NCBI RefSeq assembly: GCF_000346465.2 | Contig: NC_034014.1 | Span: forward strand, 20,182,367 to 20,246,366 | Length of the DNA stretch: 64,000 nucleotides | From: Prunus persica | Lineage: Eukaryota; Streptophyta; Magnoliopsida; Rosales; Rosaceae | Direction of reading: 5' to 3' | Shown: piece after piece, positions 22,558 through 33,366 of the stretch | How positions within the stretch are numbered: the stretch's first letter is position 1 | Layout: each line of letters begins with the position of its first letter | Made by a program: the position numbers and the translations under genes | Notes under the pieces: generated by a model | What the model was told of the DNA's origin: nothing | Databases searched by the model: none | Seen by the model: only the letters and a program-made list of their open reading frames with translations

Positions 22558-25500
22558 ATGGATAAGTCATGGATGCACTCGGATAGAAGATCGAAGGCAT
22601 ATGAGTTTGGGGTGGAAGCATTTTTGAACTTTGCTGTAGAAAATCTTCTAACTACAACACATATCCGTTGTCCATGTGTTAAATGTGTTAATTTGAAGTT
22701 GTTTGGGGTTGGAATTATAAGGGATCACTTATACTTTAATGGAATTGACCAAAGCTATAAGAATTGGACATTTCACGGAGAACCTTGGGAAGCAACTACT
22801 AATGCTAGCAGAAATGTTGAAGAAGATGATGGCCATAGTAGGTACAGTTTTGTGTCTGAAGAAATTGATATGGATGATAATGATTTTGGTGATTTTGGTT
22901 CGGATCCGTATGAGTTTGCCAATGTGATTGGGGATGGAGATCAACCAGTGTACCCTGGTTGTAGAAAGTACACGAAGTTATCGGCATTAGTGAAGTTGTA
23001 TAATTTGAAGGCAAAACATGGGATGAGTGATGTCTGTTTTACAGAATTATTGATACTTCAAGGCGATTTGCTTCCAGAAGGAAATACAATACCAACCTCC
23101 ATGTATGAGGCTAAAAAGACTTTGTGTGCATTGGGGCTGAGTTATGAGAAAATGCACGCATGCCCCAATGATTGCATCTTGTATAGGAAGGAGTATGAGG
23201 ATTCAACTAATTGTCCTACTTGTGGTATCTCAAGGTGGAAGGAAGGCAAAGATGCAATCTTGAAAGAGGGTGTGCCAGCGAAGGTGGTGTGGTATTTTCC
23301 CCCAATTCCAAGGTTTAAAAGGATGTTTCAATCACATGAGACAGCTAAGAGTTTGACTTGGTGGCATGTTGCTAGAAAATCAATTGACGGTCAGATGTCT
23401 CATCCGGCGGATTCCCCGTCTTGGAAACTTCTTGATGATAAATGGCCTGAGTTTGGTAATGAGCCGAGAAACTTGAGATTGGCTCTTTCATCTGATGGAT
23501 TCAATCCCCACAGTTCTCTAAGTAGCAGATATAGTTGTTGGCCGGTTATCTTAGTTACATATAATCTCCCTCCATGGCTGTGCATGAAACGAAAGTTCAT
23601 GATGTTAACCTTATTGATTTCCGGTCCTAAACAACCCGGAAATGATATAGACGTCTACTTGGAGCCTTTGATTGATGATTTAAAATCCTTGTGGGTTGGG
23701 ATTAGAGGAGTGTATGATGCACATAATGGAGAATACTTTACACTCAGAGCTGCATTAATGTGGACAATTAATGATTTCCCCGCCTATGGAAACTTATCTG
23801 GTTGTGTTGTTAAAGGATATAAAGCTTGTCCAATATGCGGCGATGATACACCTAGTCACAGGTTGAAAAATGGCCACAAAATTTGTTACATTGGGCATAG
23901 AAAATGGTTACCAATCAATCATCCATATAGGAGGCAACGTGCAGCTTTTAATGGGAAACCTGAATATGGCATACCTCCAGAGCCATTAACCGGAGAAGAA
24001 GTGCTGCATATGGTTGAAAATGGTGACAGAGTTTGTTGGAAGAAGAAATCAATATTCTTTGATCTCGAGTATTGGAAATACCTTCCTGTGAGGCATGCCC
24101 TAGATGTTATGCACATTGAGAAGAATGTTTGCGATAGTATCATTGGTACATTGCTGGAGATCCCTGGAAAAAATAAAGATGGGATTGCTGCTCGATTAGA
24201 TTTATTGAACATGGGGGTCAAAACTGATTTGCAACCCGAGTATGGAGAAAGACGTACTCGTTTGCCTCCTGGGCCTTGGAATTTGTCAAGAGCAGAGAAG
24301 AGAGAGGTTTGCAATTCTTTCTATGGTATGAAGGTCCCTGAAGGTTATTCTTCAAATATTAAAAATCTTGTATCTGTACAAGATTCAAGACTTCTTGGCC
24401 TTAAATCACATGATTGTCATACCTTAATGCAACAATTGCTCCCTGTGGCAATTCGTTCTGTTTTGGAGAAGCCTGCAAGGTATGCAATAACTCGTTTGTG
24501 CTTCTTCTTCAATGCTATATGTGCAAAGACTGTTGATGTTTCCAAGCTAGATAAGTTGGAAGAAGATGTAGTAGTTACTCTGTGTTTGCTTGAGAAGTAC
24601 TTTCCCCCTTCATTCTTTGATATCATGGTTCATCTAGTAGTACATCTTGTCAGAGAAGTTCGTCTATGTGGGCCAGTATATTTTAGGTGGATGTATCCGT
24701 TTGAAAGATATATGAAAGTGCTGAAGGGGTATGTTCAGAATCGTACTCGTCCCGAAGGTTGCATTGCTGAGCGGTATATAGCTGAAGAAGCGGTAGAGTT
24801 TTGTACTCAGCATTTATCTGATGTTAGTACAGTTGGAGTGCCTTCAAGCCAAAAGATGGGAGTTTCAAAGCCATTATCAGGTTGCACAGTGAGCGTAGTT
24901 GATCAGGACCTGTTGAATCAAGCACATCTATATGTCTTGGAGAATACGGAGGAAGTCCTACCTTATATCGAGTACGTATGAGTTTTATTCTTTAAGTTTC
25001 CATTTAAAATTATTTCTTATGTTTATCTTATATATTTGGGACCGTAATGCTTGAATTTTTCGTGTCATGTAGGCAACATATGATCCACATCAAGACTGCT
25101 TATCCAAAATTTAGAAAGAGAACAAAGTGGCTGCAGGATAAGCACAATAGCACTTTCATTCAATGGCTACGCTTCAAGGTATATGTTGTTGAATAACGTA
25201 TTTCTCTTTTAATTTTCTTCTTATTTATATGTTAGGATGAATTAAGATATGATTAATTTGCAGGTTCAAAGTGAAGTTGAGGAAGACAATCATGGCGTAT
25301 CAGAAAATTTAAGGTGGCTAGCAGCTGGTCCAAACATGTCAGTGCTATTATATAGGAGCTATCTTATTAAAGGTATTAAATTCAATATCAAGGCACAAGA
25401 TGATGTGCGGACAACTCAAAATAGTGGAGTTTATTTACTTGCACATACCATGCAAGTTGCTAGTGCCAAGGATAAAAACCCAATTCTCTCAAATATGGGT

Positions 25501-25908
25501 TTCTATGGTGTCATTCAAGAAATTTGGGACCTTGACTACCAAAAGTTTACAATCCCAGTCTTTAGGTGTGATTGGATAGATAGTTCTGGTCTTGTAGTCG
25601 ACGAACTTGGATTTACCCTTGTAGATTTGAGTAAAATTGGACATAGGAATGACCAATTTGTTTTGGCTTCTCAAGTCAAACAAATATTTTTTGTTGACGA
25701 CCCGATGCATCGTGGTTGGTCGGTAGTGTTATCAATGCCTAGTAGAGAATATAATGATGTTATTGGTGATGAAGTATTAGGTGATGTGATAATTGAGTGT
25801 GAGCCATTTACTAGAGGGATGCCAAATGTTGACACATTTGATGAACTGGTAGGTGAGTTAGGCGGTCAAAATATTCGAGATGGGTGTGAAGATATATGGA
25901 TTGAATGA
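22558..25908 (+). CDS. CACTA transposase, TNP2 type
   Basis: Three exons, 22558-24971, 25073-25178 and 25264-25908, join in frame with GT-AG borders (3165 bases, 1054 residues). The N-terminus MDKSWMHSDRRSKAYEFGV opens a Transpos_assoc domain with a CPCVKC cysteine pair. The Transposase_21 core follows at about 200-600, with SSDGFNPHS near residue 311, GPKQPGNDIDVYLEPLIDDL near 356, CPICGDDT, and ALDVMHIEKNVCDS, which carries a likely catalytic Asp. A DUF4218 region (residues ~620-760, ending PFERYMKVLKGYV) and a DUF4216 region in exon 3 (FYGVIQEIWDLDY) complete the usual layout. The frame runs upstream to a GTG at 22549 but the ATG at 22558 matches the family start. It would cut and join the element ends in the nucleus. 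No disabling change was seen. Its introns lack the CGTCG motif. Confidence 0.95.
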
Positions 25909-25974
25909 TGCTTATGTAATTGGCAGTGTATGACATTAATTTTGTAATATATTGTAATGTGATTTCTTCACTTT

Positions 25975-27241
25975 CTACGTTCAAATAAAACACGACGTTA
26001 TTGTGAATCAGTTATTCAGCATATTTACCGACGTCTTAAAGCAACGTAACAATGAAGAACCACGACGCTATTGTGAAGCAATTATTCAGGATATCACGTC
26101 GGTGAAGGATAAAGAACCGCCATGTAATTCAAAATAACACGACTCCAATCCCATAATACCGACGTCTAAAAAACGAGATATATAATCTGAACGTTAAAAA
26201 ATACGACGTCATCATACATTTTCCACGTCGCAAGTTCTTTTATAAACGAAGAGGAACGAAATTAATTCCGACGGAAATTCATTATAACCGCCGTCTAATA
26301 ACAATTAAACGACGTTATTTGTAATACGGCTCCCATCATAATCTACGCCGTCTATATGTTCTGTAATACGGCTCTCATTTATTTGGAACCGACGTTGTTT
26401 AGACGTTCAACGTCGTCTATATTATTAAGTGCGTCGTGAGTAATGAATACATATAAATACAACGTCGACTATATAAATGTATACGTCGTAAATAATGACA
26501 CTGACAACTATTTCCACGTCATCTTTTTTAGAAAAATCGAAGTGGAAAATTTATTTCACGACGGTTTTTTGTAAATAAGAGACGTTGTAGAACTTTAGCA
26601 GACTAAACACGTCTGTTTTTATTGTTTTCCGACGTTGTTGTATTTAACAACGTCTAATATTTATGGTCGTTGTTTGTTTCTGAAAATAGGACGTATAAAT
26701 TTTTTAATACGACTCTCATATATTTGTAACTGACGTTGTTTAGTTTTTCAACGTCTACTATAGAAACACATACGTCGTAAATAATGACACTGACAACTAT
26801 TTCCACGTCATCTTTTATCGAAAAATCGAAGTGGAAAATTAATTGTACGACGGTTGTGTTTATATGTGCGACGTAGTAGGTATCAATAACGTCGTCTTCT
26901 AATGTATTTAAAGACGTCATATGTTTTATTGTCGTGAAAATTATATTTAACGTCGGCGTATTTTTATTGTCGTCGTTGTATGTCTATCTTGCGGCTTTGT
27001 TCTCTTAATATGTGTCATATTTTCCCTTTTTAACGACGGTGTTTTTAGAGAATTGGTCGTCTATTATCATCCTCGATTGCTTTTTTTAGATCTTTTTGCA
27101 GTACAAAGACGTCGTTTTGTATTTTTTGATGACGTTGTATTGTTTAACAACGACGGTTATTTAGCGTCGTGGTTTATGAGGGAAAAGATGACGGTGGATT
27201 CCACGACCATTGAAAAACCAAATACACGACGGTGATTTACC
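25975..27241. repeat. CACTA 3' subterminal motif array
   Basis: About 1.27 kb of CGTCG/CGACG motif copies in both directions. A block at 26362-26575 is partly repeated at 26706-26860 (shared run around GTAAATAATGACACTGACAA). The last copies, CGACGG and CCGTCG, face each other just inside the 3' terminal repeat. Confidence 0.85.
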
Positions 27242-27269
27242 GTCGTCTTTTTGCTTTTTTGTAGTAGTG
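27242..27269. repeat. CACTA 3' terminal inverted repeat
   Basis: Reads GTAGTAGTG at the outer end, the inverse of the 5' CACTACTAC. The target duplication TCT follows. Confidence 0.95.
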
Positions 27270-27272
27270 TCT

Positions 27273-27535
27273 ATTAAACAATTGAGATGTGCCAGGGTAT
27301 GAGAGAATTTCAAAAGCTGCAAATACAAAGGAAGGATGGGAGAAAATTCAGACGACCTATCAAACAAAGTGTGAAGAAAGTTCGACTCCAAAATTTAAGG
27401 AGAGAATCTGAGAAGTTGGAGATGCAAGAAAGTGAAAGCATTGAGAAGTATTTTACAAAGGTTACAAATTGTTAATATAATGTCATCCAATGGGGAGATT
27501 TTGGAAGATGCAAGAATTGTTGACAATTGACAGAA
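27273..27535 (+). pseudogene. old copia gag, right part
   Basis: Continues the gag that breaks off at 13908: blocks equivalent to a KEAWE-T-QTSY-G segment, KVRLQNLRRESEKLEM, and ESIEKYFTKV near 27440-27466, spread over more than one frame with stops. Similarity fades after about 27535. Confidence 0.75.
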
Positions 27536-27585
27536 ACCAAGTCTTAATGAAGGGAGACATTTTCGCAGCCTAGATTGCAGAAAAA

Positions 27586-27719
27586 CTTATGTGAAATGGG
27601 GATATCATTGTTTTGCTATTTTTGGCCAATCATTATATGCCAAGTGGGAAAGTTATCCAGCATGGCATGCAGGGATTGGCCGAAGATAGCAAAACAATGC
27701 TATACCCGTTCCACACAAG
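27586..27719. ncRNA. fold-back hairpin, possible miRNA precursor or tiny MITE
   Basis: Two 46-base arms (27586-27631 and 27674-27719) are inverted copies with seven differences, several of which would be G:U pairs. An inner stem (TATGCCA with TGGCATG) extends the fold, leaving a loop near 27645-27660. Read as plus-strand RNA it has about four mismatches and three wobble pairs per 46, close to plant miRNA precursors. Transcription is not shown and the sequence matches no miRNA family I can name with confidence. Confidence 0.4.
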
Positions 27720-30102
27720 TGTTAGGCGGTGAATGAATCTTGCATATATGTTTGGGTTGCATGATATTCAAAATTTGTTTTGGTGTATTTTGAGTTTTGA
27801 TTGACTGCTCTTGTGGGCAAAACCAATATCCTAATTCCTAAATATTGGATTAACCCACTTGGATTATACTTCTAACTTCTTTGACTGTTTTGAATTTTTT
27901 GATAGTTTTTTTTACATGTGATCCCTAACCAATGGGGGGATAATGTGGTATGTTTCTTATACATTTTCACTTAATTTGAAGCATACTCAAACGCCTTGTT
28001 TGGATTTATGATTAATTGTGGTGATGTTGACTAATAATTTTAGTATGACTTTTGTCTGCTTTAGTTTTTAACATGTTAGTTTGTTGCCTTTTTAAGATTG
28101 GTACTTTAGATGTCATGTTGATGTCTTTGATTATAGTGTTGGAGTAAATATATGTTCTTATCATATTAATTAAGAAGTGAAACAACTGATTATTTTTGGA
28201 ATACTTGCAATAATCTAAACTATTAGATGAAGGGGGTGTCTCTCACACACGCACACTACCAAAGTTTCAAGGGTTTTAAACTTAAGATCACTGATCTACA
28301 AATAAATACCTTTTTTTACTGAGCAAGAATCGAACAAATGAAAAAGGCCAATTTCTTTTTTCACAGTGATTCTATGGACACTCCATTTTAGTCTCTGGAC
28401 ACCCAATCAAAGACAAAGTTTATCCGTTAGCAAACAGACTTGAAGAGCCCAAGTCCAATCGGCAATGAGGAGCGATTTTATATAAGGCCAACCCAAAAAC
28501 CCGTTGGCCTCAGCGATTCTGCATACAGATTCAGCACCGCTGCATCTACGGTCATGATTTGAAAAAGAAAATGGAAGAAAATCAGTTATGGTCCTTCCGA
28601 GAGTCAAAAGGAGCTTGGGTCTTTTTTGTGAGAAATGCTCTGAAAACTGAAAATCAGCTTCCCAAAACCCTTGGATTGGCTGTGGATTTTAGAGGGTAAA
28701 ATTTCCCAAATCAGCTTTCCTTTGCAAGGTTCCAATGTCGACGAAGAAGCTCCACCCCAAGCACCACCTCCCTGAAGAAATTACGGTGGCATTCTCTCAT
28801 ATTCTCCGACCCACAGTTTGCTCAATCCCATTTCAAGCTAGCCATCGCAAAACCCCCACCCAGAGACTCCTCATCTCCACCTACTATCTACTCCAATCCT
28901 TAGACCCGGAAAGAACGCCGTCGTTTGGAGACACCAACAATTCTTCGTTCAAAAATCCCAACGACCTCTAGAAGCCATGTAGCAAAATTGTTTCATATCA
29001 TTACCTTATTCAAATTCAATATGGCTAAATTTGGTAGCTCAGACTTCCAGTCAGATCAAATGAACTTCTTTCTTCATGAAAGTTGTTCATCAAGAGGTCT
29101 ATTATCACGTATCCAAATTTGAGAGCATTTGGACAAGCGTAGCATTCTCAGGATATCAAATACTGAAGCATGTTCACCTGCTCGATTTGCCAATCAACTT
29201 GCCCAATTTGCCCAAATGAGCAACTTGCAATGCTCAAATGAACTTCCTTCCTTCATAAGGAACTTGCATGTTCATTAGGTTGTTCATTTGTTCATGTTCA
29301 TTAAGTTGTTCAAATACTGAGTATTTTACGCCTTAAATTTACAACCTAAGAAATACTTTAAAAACGAAAAATATATATATCAAATAATAAGAGAAGAAGA
29401 CATAATAAATGGAAGGGTTGATGAAGGAGGTGATCACTTACCTACATCCGAGATGCCAGTATGGCTATTCCAAATCAATCTCACACATTACAATGTTTTA
29501 GTTTTCTCACGTGGTAATGCGTAATTAGCTTAAGATACCGCCACAATGACATTTCCGTTGTATGAAAGTTTTCTCATGGGTGGGAGGGTTCTACAGGGTT
29601 TCTCATTTTCTTTAAGAGATGTTGGAAAGCAGTTAAGAATACATAGCCAACCTGAAAGTACAAACACAATTAAATAACATAAAAGAAAGTACAAACACAC
29701 CGAACATAAAAATCCCATTGCCTAATCTTAAAAGCTAATCATAGACATACATCTGCCAATTGCTGAAGTGACGGATGCATACTCGAATATTATTACATGC
29801 AAATTAAAACATGCGAAAAAACATCAACTTGGTATTATTTGATTTTTCAAAACGGGCAAATAAGTTCTTCCCACCAAGACGAACAAGTCTTGGGGGGTCA
29901 AAATCAGACGAACAAGTCCTTCCCACCACCACCAAACTCATGGGTAAATCTTCAATCGCTGTATATGTTTCTGCAAAATATATGAAAAGACAAAAGCAAT
30001 ATTGTAATTAACAAACAAAACATCCATTAACAGAGATATGAACACAAGTGCAATATTCCAAATCATTAAGTTTAGGAAAGTCAATGAAAGGATAAAAGAT
30101 AC
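27720..30102. other. intergenic, one weak open frame
   Basis: No firm gene. The only frame with non-AT composition is 28735-28971 (next entry). Low-complexity GTTCATT repeats lie at about 29255-29320, and CAAGACGAACAAGTC-type repeats at 29875-29925. Confidence 0.5.
28735..28971 (+). CDS. hypothetical protein fragment
   Basis: A 78-residue frame beginning MSTKKLHPKHHLPEEITVAF at an ATG, in a locally GC-richer stretch after a leader-like region (28565-28734). I do not recognise it. It could be the first exon of a lost gene or chance. No neighbouring exon was found. Confidence 0.25.
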   Translation: MSTKKLHPKHHLPEEITVAFSHILRPTVCSIPFQASHRKTPTQRLLISTYYLLQSLDPERTPSFGDTNNSSFKNPNDL

Positions 30103-31705
30103 TTACGTATATTTCTTACATCTCTCGTCGACGAGAAGCATCCTTGGATGATCCACACCTCCTTCTTCTATGGACTCCATAAACTGCTCTGAAACATTAT
30201 GAAATATGTATCGTTGTAGTTTAGTAAGGTGCTCAATACCCTGTGGCAATGTTTCTAATGTCAAGCAACGACGAATGTCTAAGAACTCGAGATTTGACAT
30301 CGCCCCTTTTTCTATAGTTATCTTATTTAATAATGCGAGATTCTGCAACCGCAAATACCCAAGCTTCACAAAGCCTCTGCTGAAACATAACTCTTTCCTA
30401 ACAGAGGCATCTTCAAGGAAAAGATAACGTAGAGAGGGTAATGCTTCAATATGACGTAGTAAATCTTCTTCAAGTCTGGACCCACGCAGATTCAAATATG
30501 CGAGAGAGTGGAGTGAACAAAACCAATGTGGTACCTTTTCCAGTTTGCCGATCAAGTCAAGTCTATCAAGGTAGGGAGGCGGTGAAGACAATGCGTTAAC
30601 TCGAAGAAATTCCTCTCCATCAGCTACAGATAAAAACAACCGGGAAAGGACCTTCATCTCTTCAATTGAGGCACATAGGTCCTCCTCGTCTCTTTCTTTC
30701 ACATTTGTAATGCCAAGGAACGTAAGCTGAGTCATACTTCCAATAAGTCTAATAATGTTTCCTTCTGATTCAATATATGCCAAAGTTTGTAATTTCTTCA
30801 TCTTACTAATACTTGATGGTATTCTTACCCCAATAAAATTTCGGGAAATGAACCTGCCCACAAGTAAATGGCGCAAGTTTATCAACTTGGAAATCCCTCT
30901 TGGAAGTGCCACTATTTTTGTCAGCGTGACATTCAAGGTCTGAAGGTTGCGGAGCTTTCCAATGGATTCTGGAAGCTCCGTAATTGGAGTTCCACTCAAA
31001 TTTAAATATTTTAAATTAAATAAGGACATTAGATTGTCTGGCAGATAATCAAGTGGGACATCCTCCAAATCTAGAACCTTCAACAATTTAAGGTCAAAAG
31101 ATAATTTATTTGAGAAAGAGAATGAGGATACGCCAGTGGCAAAGACAAGAAACGAACGAAGCCGTGATATACCTGTGCATGATCCAATTTCTCCATTAGT
31201 TATTTGAATTGACAAACGGGGTGCCCCAGTTTCTTCTACTGCTGTTTCACTCCCATCATGTACAGCGCAAAACTTTTCTTTTTTTGCTATAGACAGAGCA
31301 ATCTCCCTCAAAAGATCATGCATCTTACATGCTGGGAGTGGTCCTCTAAACCTTTGTTGTAGCATGTTACGAAAAATGAGTAACATAAGATAGCTATTTG
31401 CAACTTCTTCTGGCGTGAGCCCGTTGACATGTTCAACAAATCCTTCAGCGATCCACAATCTTATGAGCCTATTATTTGTGATCACTGTATCTTCGGGGAA
31501 AAGGGAACAGTATAGAAAGCACTGCTTCAATCTATATGGCAAATCATTGAAACTAAGCAACAAGATGCTCTTCATAGGTTCTAGCAAAGAATTATTTGTG
31601 AGATGCCAATTCAAGCTATGGTAGACAGTGCTCCACTCTGTAAGTGAGTTCTTAGAAGACATGAGACCGCTCAAGGCTACGATCGCAAGAGGTAGGCCTT
31701 CACAC

Positions 31706-31939
31706 TGTTGGCGTGACTTGTGGATATTGACTTACTTTCCTTACACACCAAGAATTCCTATTATAATTGTAATGGATTTACTTTAATTTCTGATTTCCTA
31801 CTGCAAATAGATTTAGGAATTTATTATTTACATGCCTATTTAGGTTTCGTTGTATTATAAATATGACCTCCTACAAGGAGAAGAATACACAGAAAATTCC
31901 CACAAACAAATATTCTCTCATAGTTTTAATATTTTAGCA
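31706..31939 (+). repeat. 5' LTR of non-autonomous copia element
   Basis: TGTTGGCGTGAC to TTTAGCA, with a TATTATAAATATG promoter box. Identical by eye to 33133-33366. Confidence 0.96.
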
Positions 31940-31951
31940 TGGTATCAGAGC
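31940..31951 (+). promoter_or_regulatory. primer-binding site
   Basis: TGGTATCAGAGC follows the 5' LTR, the same tRNA-Met-type site as in the full-length relative. Confidence 0.92.
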
Positions 31952-32429
31952 CAGGTTCGATCTAGAGACCTGTGCTTGTGTTCTTCTTGAAATTTAAGTG
32001 CTCTTCTCCCCCCTTGAGAGGGGGGGAGGGGAAGTGAAAGGGATATGTTTATTGACCTATCCCAATTACCTTGACGTATTTCCATGAAGATGTTGCTTAT
32101 TTCTTGACTCCGACGACCCCTTCTCTTCAAGGGGAGAGGAGGATTGAAGAGAAGTTGTGTATGAGTGAATTAGCTAAAGTTTCTATGGAAGAATTTATTG
32201 TTGCCATTGTCTCTACTGCCGTGCTCATGGGGTTTCGGTGTTCTGCCTTATCTACAGCCGTGCCCACAAGATTTCTGTGTTTTGCTATGTGCCCTATTTT
32301 TTAGGGTTTGCTCTTGTGTTTCCGCTGTGAACTTTGTTTTAGTTTGTCACTTGTTTCACTCGTGGTTGACTAAAAGATCTTCTCTACAATTGTTACTTCT
32401 CAAGTATGGTGTTCTGTGACTCGCTTGTC

Positions 32430-32580
32430 AAGTTGAGCGTGCGAAATATCTTTGCCCAACTTGAGGGGAAGTGTTGGCGAGTCCTTACTTAGTTAGAATT
32501 TTGGTTCCTTATTTCATTAGAATTTTGGTTACTTACCAATTATATTTTGTCCTATTGTAATAGAGATTATTTTATTTAGT
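32430..32580 (+). repeat. embedded 3' end of a different copia element
   Basis: GCCCAACTTGAGGGGAAG (purine tract-like) followed by TGTTGGCGAGTCC and an AT-rich LTR-like stretch that ends before the gag ATG. The sequence after TGTTGGCGA differs from this element's own LTR. It looks like the end of another copia that was recombined into the leader. Confidence 0.6.
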
Positions 32581-32583
32581 GTT

Positions 32584-32970
32584 ATGGGGGTTGATGATTT
32601 TTTCAACCCTCATGGAGGTAGCACCACCGACTCATTCTCTCATTCTCCACCAACCATCATTGAGTTGAGTGCCCAGATGGCTCCGCTCCTACAGATGCAG
32701 ACTTTGACCCCGAACCCGATCCAGAATCAGGATCCCTTTTTGATGACCCCGACCCCGACCCCGACCCCGACTATGACGACGACAACCCCGACCCCGACTC
32801 CGAAGACGACCCCGACCCCCACTCCGATGATGACCCCAACCTCGAATTTGGCTCTGATTCAGACCCTGATCCCGATTTCAACTCTGACTCCGGCCTCGAC
32901 TCAGGCTCATATTCCGATCCCAATTTCTACTCAACTGTATCCTATGCATCTTCCGCTGCACAGATTATGA
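32584..32970 (+). pseudogene. gag N-terminal fragment with Thr-Pro repeats
   Basis: The ATG at 32584 starts MGVDDFFNPHGGSTT, close to the gag start of the element at 6137. From about 32700 it turns into an expanded CCCCGAC-type repeat coding for T-P dipeptides. The fragment then runs into unrelated frame. It lacks the gag core and zinc knuckle. Confidence 0.8.
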
Positions 32971-32994
32971 CTTCTCGACTAACGACCCCGACAC

Positions 32995-33126
32995 ATGGAC
33001 CAGATTGCGCATTTTGTGAAATCCGAGGATCAATTGGCGGATATTTTGACAAATGCGATTTCCAGTAAAGCATTCCACAATTCACTAGATCAGTTGGGCA
33101 TTGGCGACATCTATGCACCAACTGAG
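32995..33126 (+). pseudogene. RNase H C-terminal fragment
   Basis: Encodes KSEDQLADILTNAISS and the following block to YAPT, the same end as in the full-length copia. It runs straight into the purine tract GAGGGGGAG (33124-33132) and the 3' LTR. Confidence 0.88.
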
Positions 33127-33132
33127 GGGGAG

Positions 33133-33366
33133 TGTTGGCGTGACTTGTGGATATTGACTTACTTTCCTTACACACCAAGAATTCCTATTATAATTGTAAT
33201 GGATTTACTTTAATTTCTGATTTCCTACTGCAAATAGATTTAGGAATTTATTATTTACATGCCTATTTAGGTTTCGTTGTATTATAAATATGACCTCCTA
33301 CAAGGAGAAGAATACACAGAAAATTCCCACAAACAAATATTCTCTCATAGTTTTAATATTTTAGCA
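33133..33366 (+). repeat. 3' LTR of non-autonomous copia element
   Basis: Same as 31706-31939; TSD CACAC follows. Confidence 0.96.

Larger units (their letters stand above)
13909..27269 (+). mobile_element. CACTA (En/Spm) DNA transposon, apparently autonomous
   Basis: A 13,361-bp element with terminal inverted repeats CACTACTACAAAAA and the 3-bp duplication TCT (13906-13908 and 27270-27272). The two ends agree at about 25 of the first 28 bases. It carries two complete genes on the plus strand, a TNPA-like/Ulp1 fusion and a TNP2-type transposase, plus dense arrays of the motif CGACGG/CCGTCG. It landed inside an old copia gag, whose two halves meet exactly at the TSD. A 363-base N run lies between the genes, so the intergenic part is not fully known. 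No stop, frameshift or lost splice site was seen in either gene, so the element may still be mobile. It also carries a captured piece of a host proteasome gene. Confidence 0.97.
31706..33366 (+). mobile_element. non-autonomous copia element in the NBS-LRR gene
   Basis: A 1661-bp element with two 234-bp LTRs (31706-31939, 33133-33366) and target duplication CACAC (31701-31705, 33367-33371). The LTRs look identical base for base, so the insertion is very young. It has a primer site and a purine tract, but only the start of gag and the last ~40 codons of RNase H. The LTRs are of the same family as those of the 1280-6431 element, so proteins would have come from a relative. The orientation is opposite to the host gene. 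Confidence 0.96.

Noticed and set aside
13938..27250. Regular short repeats resembling a CRISPR array
   Set aside because: Plant nuclear DNA; the motif is only 6-8 bases, occurs on both strands with uneven spacing, and is explained as CACTA subterminal repeats.
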